Source: Acanthosepion pharaonis (taxonomy: Eukaryota > Mollusca > Cephalopoda > Sepiida > Sepiidae). From it: a stretch of DNA of 64,000 bases. Where the stretch lies: positions 583,501-647,500 of the forward strand of contig CAHIKZ030003337.1 of assembly GCA_903632075.3 (NCBI GenBank), written 5' to 3'. The position numbers and the translations under genes were made by a program. Every line of letters starts with the position of its first letter. Position 1 is the stretch's first letter. Shown one piece after another: positions 22,805 through 33,996 of this stretch. The notes below the pieces were generated by a model that was not told the origin of the DNA, did no database searches, and saw nothing but the letters and a program-made list of their open reading frames with translations.

Positions 22805-22975
22805 GTTTGTTTGTTTTGTTTTATGGCATATCAATCTCAATGGGTTATTTAATGCCGGCAATTTTTTTTTATTGCTGGTAATATTTTTTTTCTCCAAAAA
22901 TGTGTTGCTGGTAATAAATATTTTTCTTGAAAAATCTATTGATGGTAATTTGTAAGTGGGGCTGAGATTATTTAT
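22805..22975 (+). mobile_element. Minisatellite-bearing retroposon, copy 2 (truncated)
   Basis: Starts GTTTTATGGCATATCAATCT, continues TGGGTTATTTAATGCCGGCA and about four TTGCTGGTAATA-type units, then stops. The CCCTAACAGGTGCTAC body is absent. Confidence 0.75.
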
Positions 22976-24352
22976 TTATCGTACAGGGGTCTTTGCAAGA
23001 AGCCACCGTACGATCCGCTCACGCTGAATATAATTTGGAACGTTAAAAAAAAAAAAAGAAGATATATCACCAAAATAGACACCAGTTGTTTATTACCGTG
23101 CAAAATTACATGAGATTGCACACCATCGCGCATGCCATTTCTGTCAAACTTTTATTGAAAATTTTGTGACAACATGCTGTGAAGACGTGCGATTTGCATA
23201 TAATATAAGAACACTATGTATGTACTCAATATTGTCATAAATTCCAATCATTTTGTAATAGCAGAAATATTGTATTTTTCATACTAATTTCCTCGAAGAT
23301 ACGAAATAACATTGGCATTCATCTGTTCCATTTAATATATATATATATCACTAATATACATTCTTAGGGGACAGATATCAAGGGTGATGTGGTCGCAGAA
23401 GGAAAGGAAACCATTGTTAATTTAAATATATCGCTTTTCAATATCAAATGTTTCTGTCTAAAACTGCTGTTTTTAAATAGCGTAGCTTAGCCCAGTATAC
23501 AGCCACAAGTGTAAAAACGTTAAATTTGTATTGAATTTCTTATGAGATTGTAAGTCATTGCACCACCTCTAGGCGTGGTTATAATTTACTTATAATCTGT
23601 TACAGAATTAAAATAATGAAATATGAAGTACGTATCGAACTCACTATATGAATGGTCACATGGACAAGTTTTAGTTCTGTGTTTATTCACTATACTTTAA
23701 TTTCACAAGACCCTACTTTAAATGGGACAAAGCGGAAAAGCTGTCCGGATAATGCGTTTCCTCTGTCTATGACAGGTGTCTTCAGATTGATATGAAAAAA
23801 ACAGACTCGCGTGTAAGAGTTTGAATTTTGAGAAAGAGTTAATATATATTTACGGCCAGAAATTTTTTATTCCTTTCCGTATTAACGCCATTAACGTCCA
23901 CTGGATTTGAAATTAGGTCATTTCTTGTTGATTTGTTTTCCCTCTATTAGTACCTATATAGCATCGTGTTACTATTGCTTTTGAGAAGTTCGGTGATATG
24001 TTATATGATCCTGACCAACGGGTGGTATAAGAACTGTTAGAAAAAAATGATTTACTCGGATTGATCTGATTTCAAATCCTGCAGACGTAAAGTATTTCAA
24101 TACGGAACGAAAACTAATGTCTGTAGCATCTAATAAAGATATTACCACTTTATTACCTCTTTCTCAAAATTCCAAATCTGACACCCAGTTTTGTCTCTCA
24201 TTCCGATCTTTGACGTCACGAGCTGCGACGCAATTTTCGCTTCCGCGTCTCGTATATACGAGTTTGTCGTTACTTGGTAATTTTCATGCAGCAAGGGCGG
24301 ATTATCATTGTTTCGTCCGTTGTTTGATTTATTGAAATTGTCGTCTTTGATA
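22976..24352. other. AT-rich unique DNA with a CRE-like site
   Basis: No gene recognised. TGACGTCA, a full CRE palindrome, occurs near 24210, and CTCGTATATACGAG, a 14-bp palindrome, near 24249. They lie just upstream of the relic at 24353. Whether they are functional cannot be judged. Confidence 0.4.
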
Positions 24353-25018
24353 ATGGCTTGTGTAAGCCGAAAGCTTAGATTGGATTTAAACATGTATCAA
24401 TATGGTGTTTTCCTTTTGTCTTTCAACGATAATGTGATTAAGCTTATCAGACAATATGAAAGGAACTTACTTAAAATAAATAGACAAAACTTGTCTATAT
24501 TATTTAATGAAACATGCATTAATGAAAAATTACTGCCTAAATATACACAATATATATTATATACTCCACCAAAGATGCATAATTTAACAAATACGTTCCC
24601 ACAGCTTAACTCAAGATTTTCAGCATTTAAATCTAGACAATACTAGACAATAATATTTACTATTAGTAAATTATTTACCGATAGCTTCCAAAACCTCTTC
24701 AGAGATTTTGCATTATCCAACATTTGCAAGACATCATCTCACCAAGGGAATGTCACCTGCAGCAAGCCCTGGTCTCAGGTCTGCAAACACATCACTCATA
24801 ACATTGACACGCACTCACGTGGTGTTCAAAGCACCGGCTCTAAGCTGTGACAGTTCCAATCCCGTATTTTTACTTTTCTATCATAAGAAGGGGGATTATG
24901 TTGCCGTTACCGGAACGTTTCATCTACGTTCAATAACCACAAACATCATCAGGGACAACAGCAATTATTTCAAGGTCCCTGTACTCTTCAACAAACCTTC
25001 GTCAGGTGCGTGCTTTTA
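24353..25018 (+). pseudogene. Possible Penelope-like element relic
   Basis: The frame 24308-24646 includes DNVIKLIRQYERNLLKI and CINEKLLPKYTQ, which resemble N-terminal segments of RT/GIY-YIG retroelement proteins as I remember them. Further on, another frame reads GNVTCSKPWSQVCKHI, similar to the Cys-containing segment before the GIY-YIG domain in some of these proteins, and 24905-25010 includes FHLRSITTN and FKVPVLFNKP. Stops and frame changes interrupt throughout. No RT motif is seen, so the identification is tentative. Confidence 0.27.
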
Positions 25019-25556
25019 GCGTCTCGATTCGGCGTTGAAGTATATTCTAAATTAATAGTAAAAAAATATGTAAATTAAAAGTAAATTCCTATATTGTGGG
25101 ACTAAACAGAGATTTGGGTTTACTCAGAGTACAATTTCCACAAGGAAACCCATAATCAGCAGCACAACTCCTCGGATGTCTAAGTTTTTCCCTAAATTTT
25201 AACAGCAATCGTCGCACTTACCTACTATATTTTATGTTCTCCTTCATGACGCGCTAGTCAGCAAAAGAATGATTGTCCTGTAAACAGAGGTCTACAATCC
25301 AGCCAACCTCTTTATACCATCATTGAATCTATCGCTATGGCTTCTTTACATATAAGCTTATGCAAGGAGAGGGGAGGGTTGGTGGAGATACACATTAATT
25401 TTGTACATGTATTTATATAAATACTTGTATGGAGATTCACATATATATGTGTGATGGCTTTTGCATATTTACACACTGTTATATACACATGTGCATCTAT
25501 ATATGTACACGCTTTTCCGTCTCAGTTTTTATTTTATTAAACCCTTATTAGTTAAT

Positions 25557-25561
<5 letters not shown>
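25019..25561. other. AT-rich unique DNA, no gene recognised
   Basis: No recognisable feature. Confidence 0.5.

Positions 25562-25643
<82 letters not shown>
25562..25643. repeat. (CA)n(TA)n compound microsatellite
   Basis: About 18 CA then about 22 TA units, the same arrangement as at 20155. Confidence 0.95.
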
Positions 25644-25647
<4 letters not shown>

Positions 25648-26049
25648 AGAGAGAGAAAGTAAAAGTTAATAAATCTCTTGGTATATAATCCAAGTGGGTT
25701 CTCGTAATATAAAATATTAAAACTGATCCACAAAATGAGCTCAATGCATTATTACAGAGCAAAAATTGATGCACAATAAAATCGAAAATCACCTCATACT
25801 GGGAATAAGATTATTTCGACTGACGAAAATATAATTCGGTAAAGAGTGTGTTCGTGTCGGAAATGGAAATTTAACCGTGAAAGCTAAAAAAAAAAAGTCA
25901 AATAACTAATACAGAACTTATCCATTTCAATGTTTCAGTCAGACGAAAAGCTGTAGGAAGCGATCAGGGCAGGGTGGATAGTATTTGTTGTAAAGGGAAG
26001 TGTTTTTTATAAAATTAAACTCGGATATTAACCTCATGACATTACATTG
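25644..26049. other. AT-rich unique DNA, no gene recognised
   Basis: No recognisable feature. Confidence 0.5.
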
Positions 26050-26520
26050 GGGCTATATGAAGAACTAAATGTTAATTTAAAACTAAGAGTGGACAAAAAT
26101 GGGTTAAAAAACTTTACAATATATAAACTTTCAAAATTATACTTAAAAGTAAAATGACCTATTCCAAAAACAAGTTAAATCTAAAAAATAAAATTAAATA
26201 AGTTATATTTAAAAATAAGTCGTTTTAAATTAGTTAAAATTAAAAATAAGTAAAATTATTTTTAAAAATAAGTTATATTTAATAAAATACATAGGTTATA
26301 TGTTAAAATAAAAAATATGAGATAAAAAATATTTATTTTTAAAATTAATATATAAAGAAATAAAAATAGTTAAAATTTAAATATAACTTTATTTTATTTA
26401 GTTCTTTTATATTTTATTTTAAAATATATAATTTTTTCTTATATTTTCATTTTTATTTTTTAAATATATTTTTTTAAATATAATCTATTTATTTTTTATA
26501 TTTATTAAAATGGATAATTG
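26050..26520. repeat. AT-only foldback repeat region
   Basis: Almost pure A/T. AAAAATAAGTTATATTT-like units occur near 26198 and 26265, and their inverse, AAATATAACTTTATTT, near 26380. The whole could fold back on itself. It may be a decayed AT-rich MITE or satellite fragment. Confidence 0.5.
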
Positions 26521-27212
26521 GTATTTATTTCTGTTAAATCAATTTTTCACTTTTTGATGCATATTTAGTTATTATGCCTTTGTGTACAGTTAATTATATG
26601 AAAAGTATGTTTATTCATTACTTGTAAATACAATAAATAAAAAAATTGTGTGTGTTCGAATATTTGTTCCCCACCCCACCGACTACTGTATATAATTTCC
26701 ACTTAAGTTTTTATTCTTTTTATTTTTTATCTAATTTGGTAATATCACACAAAATATCTAACGCCAATATTATTTTATATTAGAAAGAAATAACCTCTGG
26801 TATCCATTTTCAACTTTTGTTTATTTTTTTTCTCCATCTATCTATTTTACCAGCCGTAATTCTAATTAATAGTTTATATTTGCTTACCTGGGCATTTTTC
26901 CAATGTCTGTCATTTCTGTCTCTAGATTATCTCTCTATCTTTTTCGGTATTCATTCCACCTTTCTTGATTCATTCTCTATTGTTTTAATGTTTTCGTGGA
27001 TGTTTATCATTTAGCCAGTTCCTCTTTTATGTACAAGCCAAACTCATCCCAGAATATTTGAGATCGTTCAGGTATGGGAAATCACTAAAGCCAAAACTAA
27101 CTTAATTATCTCATGTAACCGTATAGTTACTTAAAATAACTTGTAAAGTCTTTTCTACTAAAGAAACATATGGTTGTGTCACTTTAAATAAAAAGGTAAT
27201 GAACTCTCTCTA
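26521..27212. other. AT-rich unique DNA, no gene recognised
   Basis: A 65-codon hydrophobic frame at 26817-27014 is T-rich and looks compositional. Confidence 0.5.
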
Positions 27213-27216
27213 TTTA

Positions 27217-27306
<90 letters not shown>
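27213..27306. repeat. (CT)n(TA)n compound microsatellite
   Basis: About 12 CT units followed by about 32 TA units. Confidence 0.95.
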
Positions 27307-27308
<2 letters not shown>

Positions 27309-28169
27309 AGAGACCTTTTGTAAAAACTACTGCAATAAAATGTGTTGATTATATAATTATTTAGGAATGCGAATCGGTTTTGTAAAAATTGATAAACATT
27401 TTGTACCATTTCATTTGATAGATATCATTTTTAAAAGATTGCTTTCAGAAATCAATATTTAGGGAGAAAATTCATTAATTCTCTCGGTTCCGTTTTAATC
27501 TTTTTTATTGATCACAGATGCTTCTCATTGCTGTATAATTATTTCTTCAATTGAATAAGAATGGCAAAATATATTTCCTGATATATTCGTTGGATTTTTT
27601 ATTCTTCGCCATATTTTCGCCTCCGGAAGCAAATGAACGTCGTGGAAAAAAAACAAAAAAACAAACACAAAATAGTTTCTAAAATATAATTTTCATAAGA
27701 AGAGCAAATTGAATTAACAGATAATACCGTTTCATTTTTACTTATCTCTCAACTGCAATCATCTTTATAATCTCTTATCACGAAGATATTCCCTTTTCGA
27801 ATTGGTAGAACGAAGTTGAGAAGTTGATTTTTTTTTTCAAGTGAGAAAATTGTATGGCTGAATATGAAGCGGTATTTCGTCTGAATAAACTCAAAGAATT
27901 TTATAATGTTAACCAGAAAGAGAAGAATGTCACTGCCATGATAAACAGTCATCTACAGAAGCTTTTAATTAAATTTTGAAAAGACATTTTCTCTTATTTC
28001 CGCTTAATGTTCATAAATTATTTTTCCAAAAACATTTAGCCTGAAGATGATCCACGGTAAGTAAAGATAAACAATATATAAGGTTTACTGTGAAAAAGAA
28101 AGTTAACATGTGGCGATGCGATATCTTTAAATTTGTGTACATATCTCTGAGAGAATAATAATTTTAAAT
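27307..28169. other. AT-rich unique DNA, no gene recognised
   Basis: No recognisable feature. Confidence 0.5.
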
Positions 28170-28373
28170 TATTAGGTTGACCAGAAAGTCCTGAATCACT
28201 TAGGAAACCGAAAGAAAACAAGAAAATTTTATGGAACAACATTTATTATTCAAAATAAAGATCAACAGTGTCGACAATCTTCTGCCAGCTAACTTAACCT
28301 AATGTTAATGTTCTCCTCATATTTTTTTGTTTCCGCTTCCTAACTGAATGTGGACTTTCTAGCCAACGTAATA
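28170..28373 (-). mobile_element. Miniature mariner element (200 bp)
   Basis: Left end TTAGGTTGACCAGAAAGTCC and right end, read inverted, TTACGTTGGCTAGAAAGTCC, form imperfect terminal inverted repeats. Both are flanked by TA (28170-28171 and 28372-28373), the mariner target duplication. Inside, on the - strand, SWQKIVDTVDLYFE followed by a stop matches the C-terminal end of mariner transposases. It is therefore an internal-deletion derivative that kept the transposase tail and both ends. Confidence 0.8.
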
Positions 28374-28631
28374 TACTCCATATCAAGTGAAAAGAATAAA
28401 CGGATATAATACACATTAAGACAATACTGGAAAAATTGCTCTTAGCTAACAAATTTCGTCACCTGAATGTTTTTATCAAGGAAAATGTAAGGATTTATTT
28501 TGTGGCAAGTGTTGTTATATACAAATGATGTTGGTTTATCAAGGATTTTAAATTTCAAAACGTTCATGAAACATGTGGAGGACAGTTCCATAATTCAAAT
28601 CCAGTAATATTAAAAAACACATACACATACA

Positions 28632-28632
28632 T

Positions 28633-28691
<59 letters not shown>
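28632..28691. repeat. (CA)n(TA)n microsatellite
   Basis: A short imperfect CA stretch followed by about 25 TA units. Confidence 0.9.
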
Positions 28692-28694
<3 letters not shown>

Positions 28695-28799
28695 CATGCA
28701 TATTTTTTAAATTGGGATCAGATTGATATTGCTTGGGATGTATAAACCAATGACATCCTTACATTTGCATATAAACACGTGCAACAAAATAAACCGTTA

Positions 28800-28844
28800 C
28801 ATTTGCCTTGATAGTCATTCGGAGGACGAAATGCGTTGACAAAG
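28800..28844 (+). ncRNA. Hammerhead-like fold (degenerate), related to 20565
   Basis: TTTGCC pairs with GACAAA at five of six positions around TTGATA, GTC...GAC and GAAATGCGTT. The order matches the - strand fold at 20565-20609 (TTGAAAA, GTC-GAC, GAAACGCGTC). It lies about 110 bp after a (TA)n tract. Probably a retroelement terminus relic. Confidence 0.3.
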
Positions 28845-29100
28845 AAAATTTTTTCCTATAGTGATTTTATTCATTTTCTTACTTTACAGATACACTCTAT
28901 CTGAAAATAATTTAATAAATAAATTAATTTAACATATATAGGTAGCATATTTTAATTCAAACAGGTTTGCGTAAATAATTAAGACATATTATATTCATGT
29001 ATTTTAGTTTTAGTTCCTTTCGAGACAACGAATTAATTTCTTGGTGGACGAAGAAAATTAAGAAAAATACCAAATTTTCTTTCAAATAATTTTTATTTTT

Positions 29101-29140
29101 ACAGGAGTTTTCAATCTCATCTGAGACCATCTTCAGGGTG
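29101..29140 (-). ncRNA. Hammerhead-core-like motif
   Basis: On the - strand CTGAAGA is followed by GGTCTC-AGAT-GAGATT (a 6-bp stem including two GU pairs) and GAAAACTCCTGTA. This is CUGANGA, stem II, GAAA, a possible 2-bp helix III and a GUA triplet, with one extra A. No stem I partner is visible, so it is at best a fragment. Confidence 0.3.
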
Positions 29141-29269
29141 GGGCATAAATAGGTTTCTGAATGTGTATACGTAGTTTCATAAATTCAAAATATTTTTCTA
29201 CTTTGCTTTTTGATGCGTTTTGCGCCGTTCCATGGTCAAATTCAGTCCATAGGTGAAAAATTACCCCTC

Positions 29270-29272
<3 letters not shown>

Positions 29273-29331
<59 letters not shown>
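29273..29331. repeat. (TA)n microsatellite
   Basis: About 29 TA units. Confidence 0.95.
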
Positions 29332-29333
<2 letters not shown>

Positions 29334-29486
29334 AGAGGAATGACTCATGACAAAGTGAAAAAAATGTTTGTTTATATTGATTCGACTACGCATGAACACA
29401 AACGAGAAGTACTGGGGATATTGAAATTTAGAATACACACACACACACACCTGTCTGGGCCAAAAATGTGCATTAAAAAAAGGCAG

Positions 29487-29786
29487 TTAATGAGTTAAGA
29501 ACGTCTTTCTCCGATTACTGGTGTTAATCTCGTTCGTTCTTTCATTCTCTCCCAAAGAACTCGATCCTGGTGTTAGAATTAAATTTGCATCATTTCTTCC
29601 TTCTGGCTTGTTTTTTGTGCGAATATCGCCATCTCTCGGCAACTCATTCCTAACAGTAGATGTAAACGATGTGTATATAGAAATCAAATCTGCAGTTTCA
29701 CGCCTTAAGCCATCACCAAACCGTTCAATGTTCCGATGTCCGTTAAATGGTGACCTGCCAGTTGCTATGCAGTATTGTTTTCTACG
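29487..29786 (-). CDS. Candidate 3'-terminal exon, unknown protein
   Basis: About 99 codons are open from stop to stop on the - strand, ending with TAA after RRKTFLTH. The peptide is hydrophilic and balanced (it includes FNGHRNIERFGDGLRRE, then ELPRDGDIRTKNKPEGRND) and richer in G/C codons than neighbouring DNA. There is no internal ATG near its beginning, so it would have to be a spliced exon; an AG lies just upstream, but the pyrimidine tract is weak. The + strand is also open here (29521-29910, 129 codons), which weakens both readings. No family recognised. Confidence 0.22.
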   Translation of the reverse strand, partial: RRKQYCIATGRSPFNGHRNIERFGDGLRRETADLISIYTSFTSTVRNELPRDGDIRTKNKPEGRNDANLILTPGSSSLGENERTNEINTSNRRKTFLTH

Positions 29787-29910
29787 TCAATATGGTTTAA
29801 GTACATGTATACTGAGTGACATTATCGATATTGGAATAGCATTAATTTTTAATAAGTTTGTAAATTATGATTTTATGCATAGGTATGATGAGGTTAATAT
29901 CTGTTATTAA

Positions 29911-30384
29911 TCTTTCTTCAAAAGATTTCAACATTTGTTAAATGGGACGTTCATGTATACACATTTAATAACTGAAGTAAATTTAAGTTTAATATTTTTA
30001 TATTTTAGTTTGTTAAAAATGTCGGAACCTTTTAAAATTTGAAGCGATAATTGTTGAACGTAGGAAGCTTAAAACGTTTGCTATAGCAAATAATTTAACA
30101 TCCGTTATATTTATATAAGCGAGAGACGTTTCTCACCTCAACAGCCCTGGGAAATAATTATCTTTGTATTTATAACTAGACTACGTTATGCAATTATATC
30201 GTAATCTATACATAGTTTTTGCTTTAGCAAACAGTAAAGATATTTTTTCTCTTTTTCATATGAGAATCTAAAAAAAAAAATTCTGAGCTAACATATAATT
30301 TGGTTATTTCTATCACCACTTTCTGATTCGATTTTAGCAATAAAACAAAATATTCGGCAGTATGTTTGAATATCAGACAACGAT
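29911..30384. other. AT-rich unique DNA, no gene recognised
   Basis: No recognisable feature. Confidence 0.5.
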
Positions 30385-30465
30385 ATGCTGGTGGCGTAAT
30401 GGTTTTAGGCACGGAAAATGAAATCAAAGGGTTGAGTTCAAAATTTGTACGAGTCTGTTGCTTTC
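30385..30465 (+). repeat. tRNA-like SINE head
   Basis: GCTGGTGGCGTAATGGTTTT resembles a tRNA D-arm/A-box, and GAGTTCAAAATTT about 45 bp later is a degenerate B-box. The ends cannot pair as an acceptor stem, so it is not a tRNA gene. Confidence 0.35.
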
Positions 30466-30778
30466 GTTTCAGCATGGGTACCCTTAAGGAAGATGTGAAT
30501 GTGTTTCGACTCGCAACTATGTGTTAAATAATTAGACTTGCTCATCGGTTTCCTTGGAAATTAATACAGGGAAAGGAGATCTCTCGTTTCAACATCATTA
30601 TGGAATAAAACTAATACAAATATATTACCAAAGAATAATAATGGCAACGTAACGATGAAGAAGAGACTCCATGCGACAGAGATGTAGTTCTACAGAAGAA
30701 TGCTAAGGATATCATGGACCTGGCGGGTGAGCAACGATGAGGTCTTGGAGAGGATACAAACAAGGATGAGGCTTATAC

Positions 30779-31475
30779 TTAACTAGCAGCATGGCCCGAC
30801 GTTGCCCATGCTTGATTCAAAAATCGTACGACTCATACAGCTATCACTTTCACTTGACTCAAAATATTTTGCCCTTCTTTGCCTTTAAAGGATTGTCTTT
30901 TGCCGTGCTGATGTTGCTACATGCCTTATTTCTTGACTATCTCGCACTGCGAATTTTTTCTAAGCTCTATACTAAATATGTTACGAAAAAAGAACTAAAC
31001 AAAATGAACGCAAAACGATCAGCTTTCAAAAAGGACTCGTAACTGGAAAAACCGAATGAAAAAAGAATGTTAAATACTTTTTCACACCCAAAACACTTCT
31101 GCGGAATCAGAATCAACGTTGAGTTTAAGCAAGCGAATGAGGCAATTTGAGTAAAGTGCCATGCAGATTTAAATTTTTCCACTTGTAACGAATGCAGTTA
31201 TCGATTTTTTTGCATGTGAGTTAAAATTCGTGTCTGTCAGCTGTTAGCTCTCACGCTGGCCAATAAAATCTTCCTGCCAATTCGTGGCAGCCAGCTATAG
31301 GCTTTCATTCTGTCCAGTAGAAAATGGCCGTATACTACATGAAAAGTGCCGTAGAAGCATGGAAAAATCGATGGGAGTTGGAAAATGCAAAGTCGGTCTT
31401 GGCCTTTCTACTAACTTGGAGCATGTGCATGTAAATTTGGGTGCAAATCCGTCGAAAATTGCGGCCGTGCATTCG

Positions 31476-31535
<60 letters not shown>

Positions 31536-31553
31536 CATCTTTTATAGATAGAT
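30779..31553 (+). mobile_element. ACTAGCAG-type repeat inserted in a LINE relic
   Basis: Begins TAACTAGCAGCATGGCCCGA, related to the element at 20714, and ends with a module CAAATCCGTCGAAAATTG, (CA)n of about 27 units and TTTTATAGATAGATA. It contains a partial internal repeat, CTGTCAGCTG...CTGGCCAATAAAAT. Its limits are fixed by the interrupted LINE reading frame. No clear target duplication is visible. Confidence 0.7.
31481..31534. repeat. (CA)n microsatellite
   Basis: About 27 CA units forming the 3' module of the inserted repeat. Confidence 0.95.
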
Positions 31554-31816
31554 ATCAGGAAGAGGCAGCTGAAGTTCCTGGGAGACATGAGGAAAAAGGG
31601 CTTGGAGAGTCTGATATTCATGGGTCGAATAGAGGTAAGGGAAAACAAAGCGTGACATACCTGGAGGTTTTAAGCACTTGGATGACAGAACGTGGTCTGG
31701 GGAAGGAAGAAGAGGGAAAGAACTTGTTGAGAGCTGCAAGGTATTTCTATACCTTGCAGCTCTAAACAAGGTGGAGAGCCATGATCACCTACGTCATGAA
31801 AGGAAATGGCACATAA

Positions 31817-33115
31817 AAAGAAAGAGTTTGCAGCTATTAAAGAAATGGTTAGTGGAGCGAGAACCAGGATCAACTACTTCATGAAGGTTAATAATTTTAA
31901 ATATCGAATTGCAAAATAGGACTGCATTCCAATCCGTTATTTCAATCTTGAACACTGGAAAATGATGTATGTGTATCCATCGATCTCCGGCGGGAGGGGT
32001 ATGCATGTATGTCAGGTAAATATTTATGCTGGGTAACGCTGCATGTATACCTGACACTATGTCAACCAGAACTACCGGTCACATGGTCGAGTCACCGACA
32101 CATGTGGTGCAGAAGGTGGCTAGACACACAGCAAGTTTAAAAACAAAACATCTCAGAGATGGAAACATTTTTCTAGGGTCAATCATCTAACTCAGTGGGG
32201 TAAACTAGGCCCCATAGCTGTGCATGCAGTCAGTGTGAGGATGACACGGCATTGCTAAGCGGAAGGTTCCCTCGTTTAAAGTCAGTGACGAGGGCGGAGG
32301 GCCTGCAGGATACAATCAATGCCCACGTGTCTGCGATTTTGTATTACTTCAGTTTTACTTCTAACAGTTGGATACCTTAACGAAGTCGTGCCTGGACACC
32401 AAAACAGGTATTGCTACATATCTGTATTGATCCTCTAAAAGAATGTACCCATCTCCTTTGGGAGTTCTTGTTTTTAAACCTGCTGGAATCATCTTGATCG
32501 CCCACATCTTGAATGGACACGGACATAGATGATATATAAAATGACACGAAATCGAACTAAATGTGCCTAATCGATGGTGATTTGAATCACTCTAATAACT
32601 AATATAAAAAGCGAATGATTGCTATGAATTGTTTGGGGCGTCAGCTGGGGAAACTGGGAAATTTTTACCTCTACCCAAATCTAAGTGTCTGGGACACCAT
32701 ATTAAACACAGCCTATCTTCTATTGTACTTTGTTAACTATTAAATAAATATTATCTGTGACCACCGGCCTTATATCCCGTACCCTTTGAATGGGTGCGAG
32801 GACATAAAACCCAAGTGTCTTGCTGCCATTATGCCACCATAATGATGTTGGGCTAGTTCTTTTACGCTTTAGTGGGTGCACAAATCTGAAAGATTTCCAT
32901 GAGCGTAAATAAAGAACGTTTGCTTTCTTGGTGCTCTATTGACTGACCTCTCGCACACACGCACATACACACACGCTTGTTAGGCACATACACGTTCTTA
33001 TAGCTAGTTTTATTGTATTTGTTTGATTTCAACTTTTTACATATGTAATTTTTTTATTAATAACATGCATTAATTTTTTGTTTAAATTCCATTTTACCCG
33101 AACTCACACGAGTTC
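31817..33115. other. Mixed-composition unique DNA, no gene recognised
   Basis: 32160-32340 and 32750-32930 are more GC-rich than the surroundings and may be old SINE or LINE pieces, but I recognise no motif. Confidence 0.4.
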
Positions 33116-33535
33116 GCCAATATTGGGTGCTAATATATTAGTCAGTCTACTACATTATCAGACACTATGGCATGCGGTCTACCAAGTCTACCTGACACTA
33201 TGGCATGCGGTCTACCAAGTCTACTTGACACTGTGGCATGCGGTCTACCAAGTCTACCTGACACTATCGAGTACAATCTACAATATACTTATATATTTAA
33301 ATAGCAGGAAGACAAAAATAAACATGTTATTAACTACAAGATAATTAGGTGAAGTGATGGCAGAATTCATCGAAATAGACTGCAGGTGGACAGCGCTAGA
33401 TGGGAGTTGAAATCGCGGTATTATTCATAGCACTGTAGACCCCGTACCGTAGTAGTAAATGAGGTAGACCTCATGATATAGTGTTTGATACCGTGGTAGA
33501 CGGAATGCTAGAGTAGCACCCAATATTGTTTACGG
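33116..33535. mobile_element. MITE-like element with CAATATTGGGTGCTA ends
   Basis: CCAATATTGGGTGCTA at the left and its inverse TAGCACCCAATATTG at the right (about 33512) bracket some 400 bp. Further in, GGTCTACC/GGTAGACC elements are also inverted between the halves. There is no coding content. The ends do not match a family I can name. Confidence 0.55.
33161..33275. repeat. 33-bp tandem repeat, 3+ copies
   Basis: Unit GACACTATGGCATGCGGTCT then ACCAAGTCTACCT, repeated at 33161, 33194 and 33227 with one or two changes, then a partial copy. Because 33 is divisible by three, an overlapping frame shows repeated YLTLWHAVYQV, which is only a consequence. Confidence 0.95.
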
Positions 33536-33996
33536 GACAAATGTATCATGAATATTCAACTTTTAATAAAAACGCCCACTCCCAGTATCGAAAGTATTTA
33601 ATCCATCAATATTATCCCTCTGCCTACATATTTGGCCATCCATTTACAGCTCGTTCGTTAAGTTAATGTTTCCCTCTGCTCTTTTTGTCTTCAGTGTTCT
33701 ATGAGTAAAAATTGCAAGCCTTCTTTCTTCGTTGTCTCTCAGGAATTTGAACTCTTTCTTATTTTATGTATCATTTTCCTTTTTGTTCCTATTTTCCTTA
33801 AAATTTATGGGTTTTATATATATTCCGTTCATGGTATTCTCAGAATTCTTCTGTATATCCACATATCTGACGTCGGGTCTGCTTTTTGTCTGTGAGAAAA
33901 TTGTCCAGCAATTACTGTCATCGCAGTCCAGCAGACATTTCTTTCTTTCTAATGAATTTCATCTTGAGCTGTCTATATTGCTGAGATGAGGTGTTG

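Larger units (their letters stand above)
30654..31816 (+). pseudogene. LINE reverse-transcriptase C-terminus, split relic
   Basis: Two pieces of one non-LTR retrotransposon protein. The first (30654-30780) reads YRRMLRISWTWRVSNDEVLE then RIQTRMRLI. The second (about 31554-31816) reads IRKRQLKFLGDMRKKGLESL, then in another frame QSVTYLEVLSTWMTERGLG and LLRAAR, and ends RWRAMITYVMKGNGT with a TAA stop. This is the conserved tail of animal LINE proteins. The pieces are separated by about 770 bp of ACTAGCAG-type repeat, inserted within the codons that join RLI to IRKRQ. Frameshifts and stops add further damage. Clade not resolved. The same family recurs at 40188-40497. Confidence 0.85.

Noticed and set aside
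29521..29910. 129-codon + frame as a gene
   Set aside because: The opposite strand has an equally open and more hydrophilic frame, and I cannot show either is real; only the - strand reading is listed, at low confidence.
31295..31531. Cys/Val-rich secreted-looking peptide on the - strand
   Set aside because: The CVCVCV stretch is translation of the (CA)n microsatellite.
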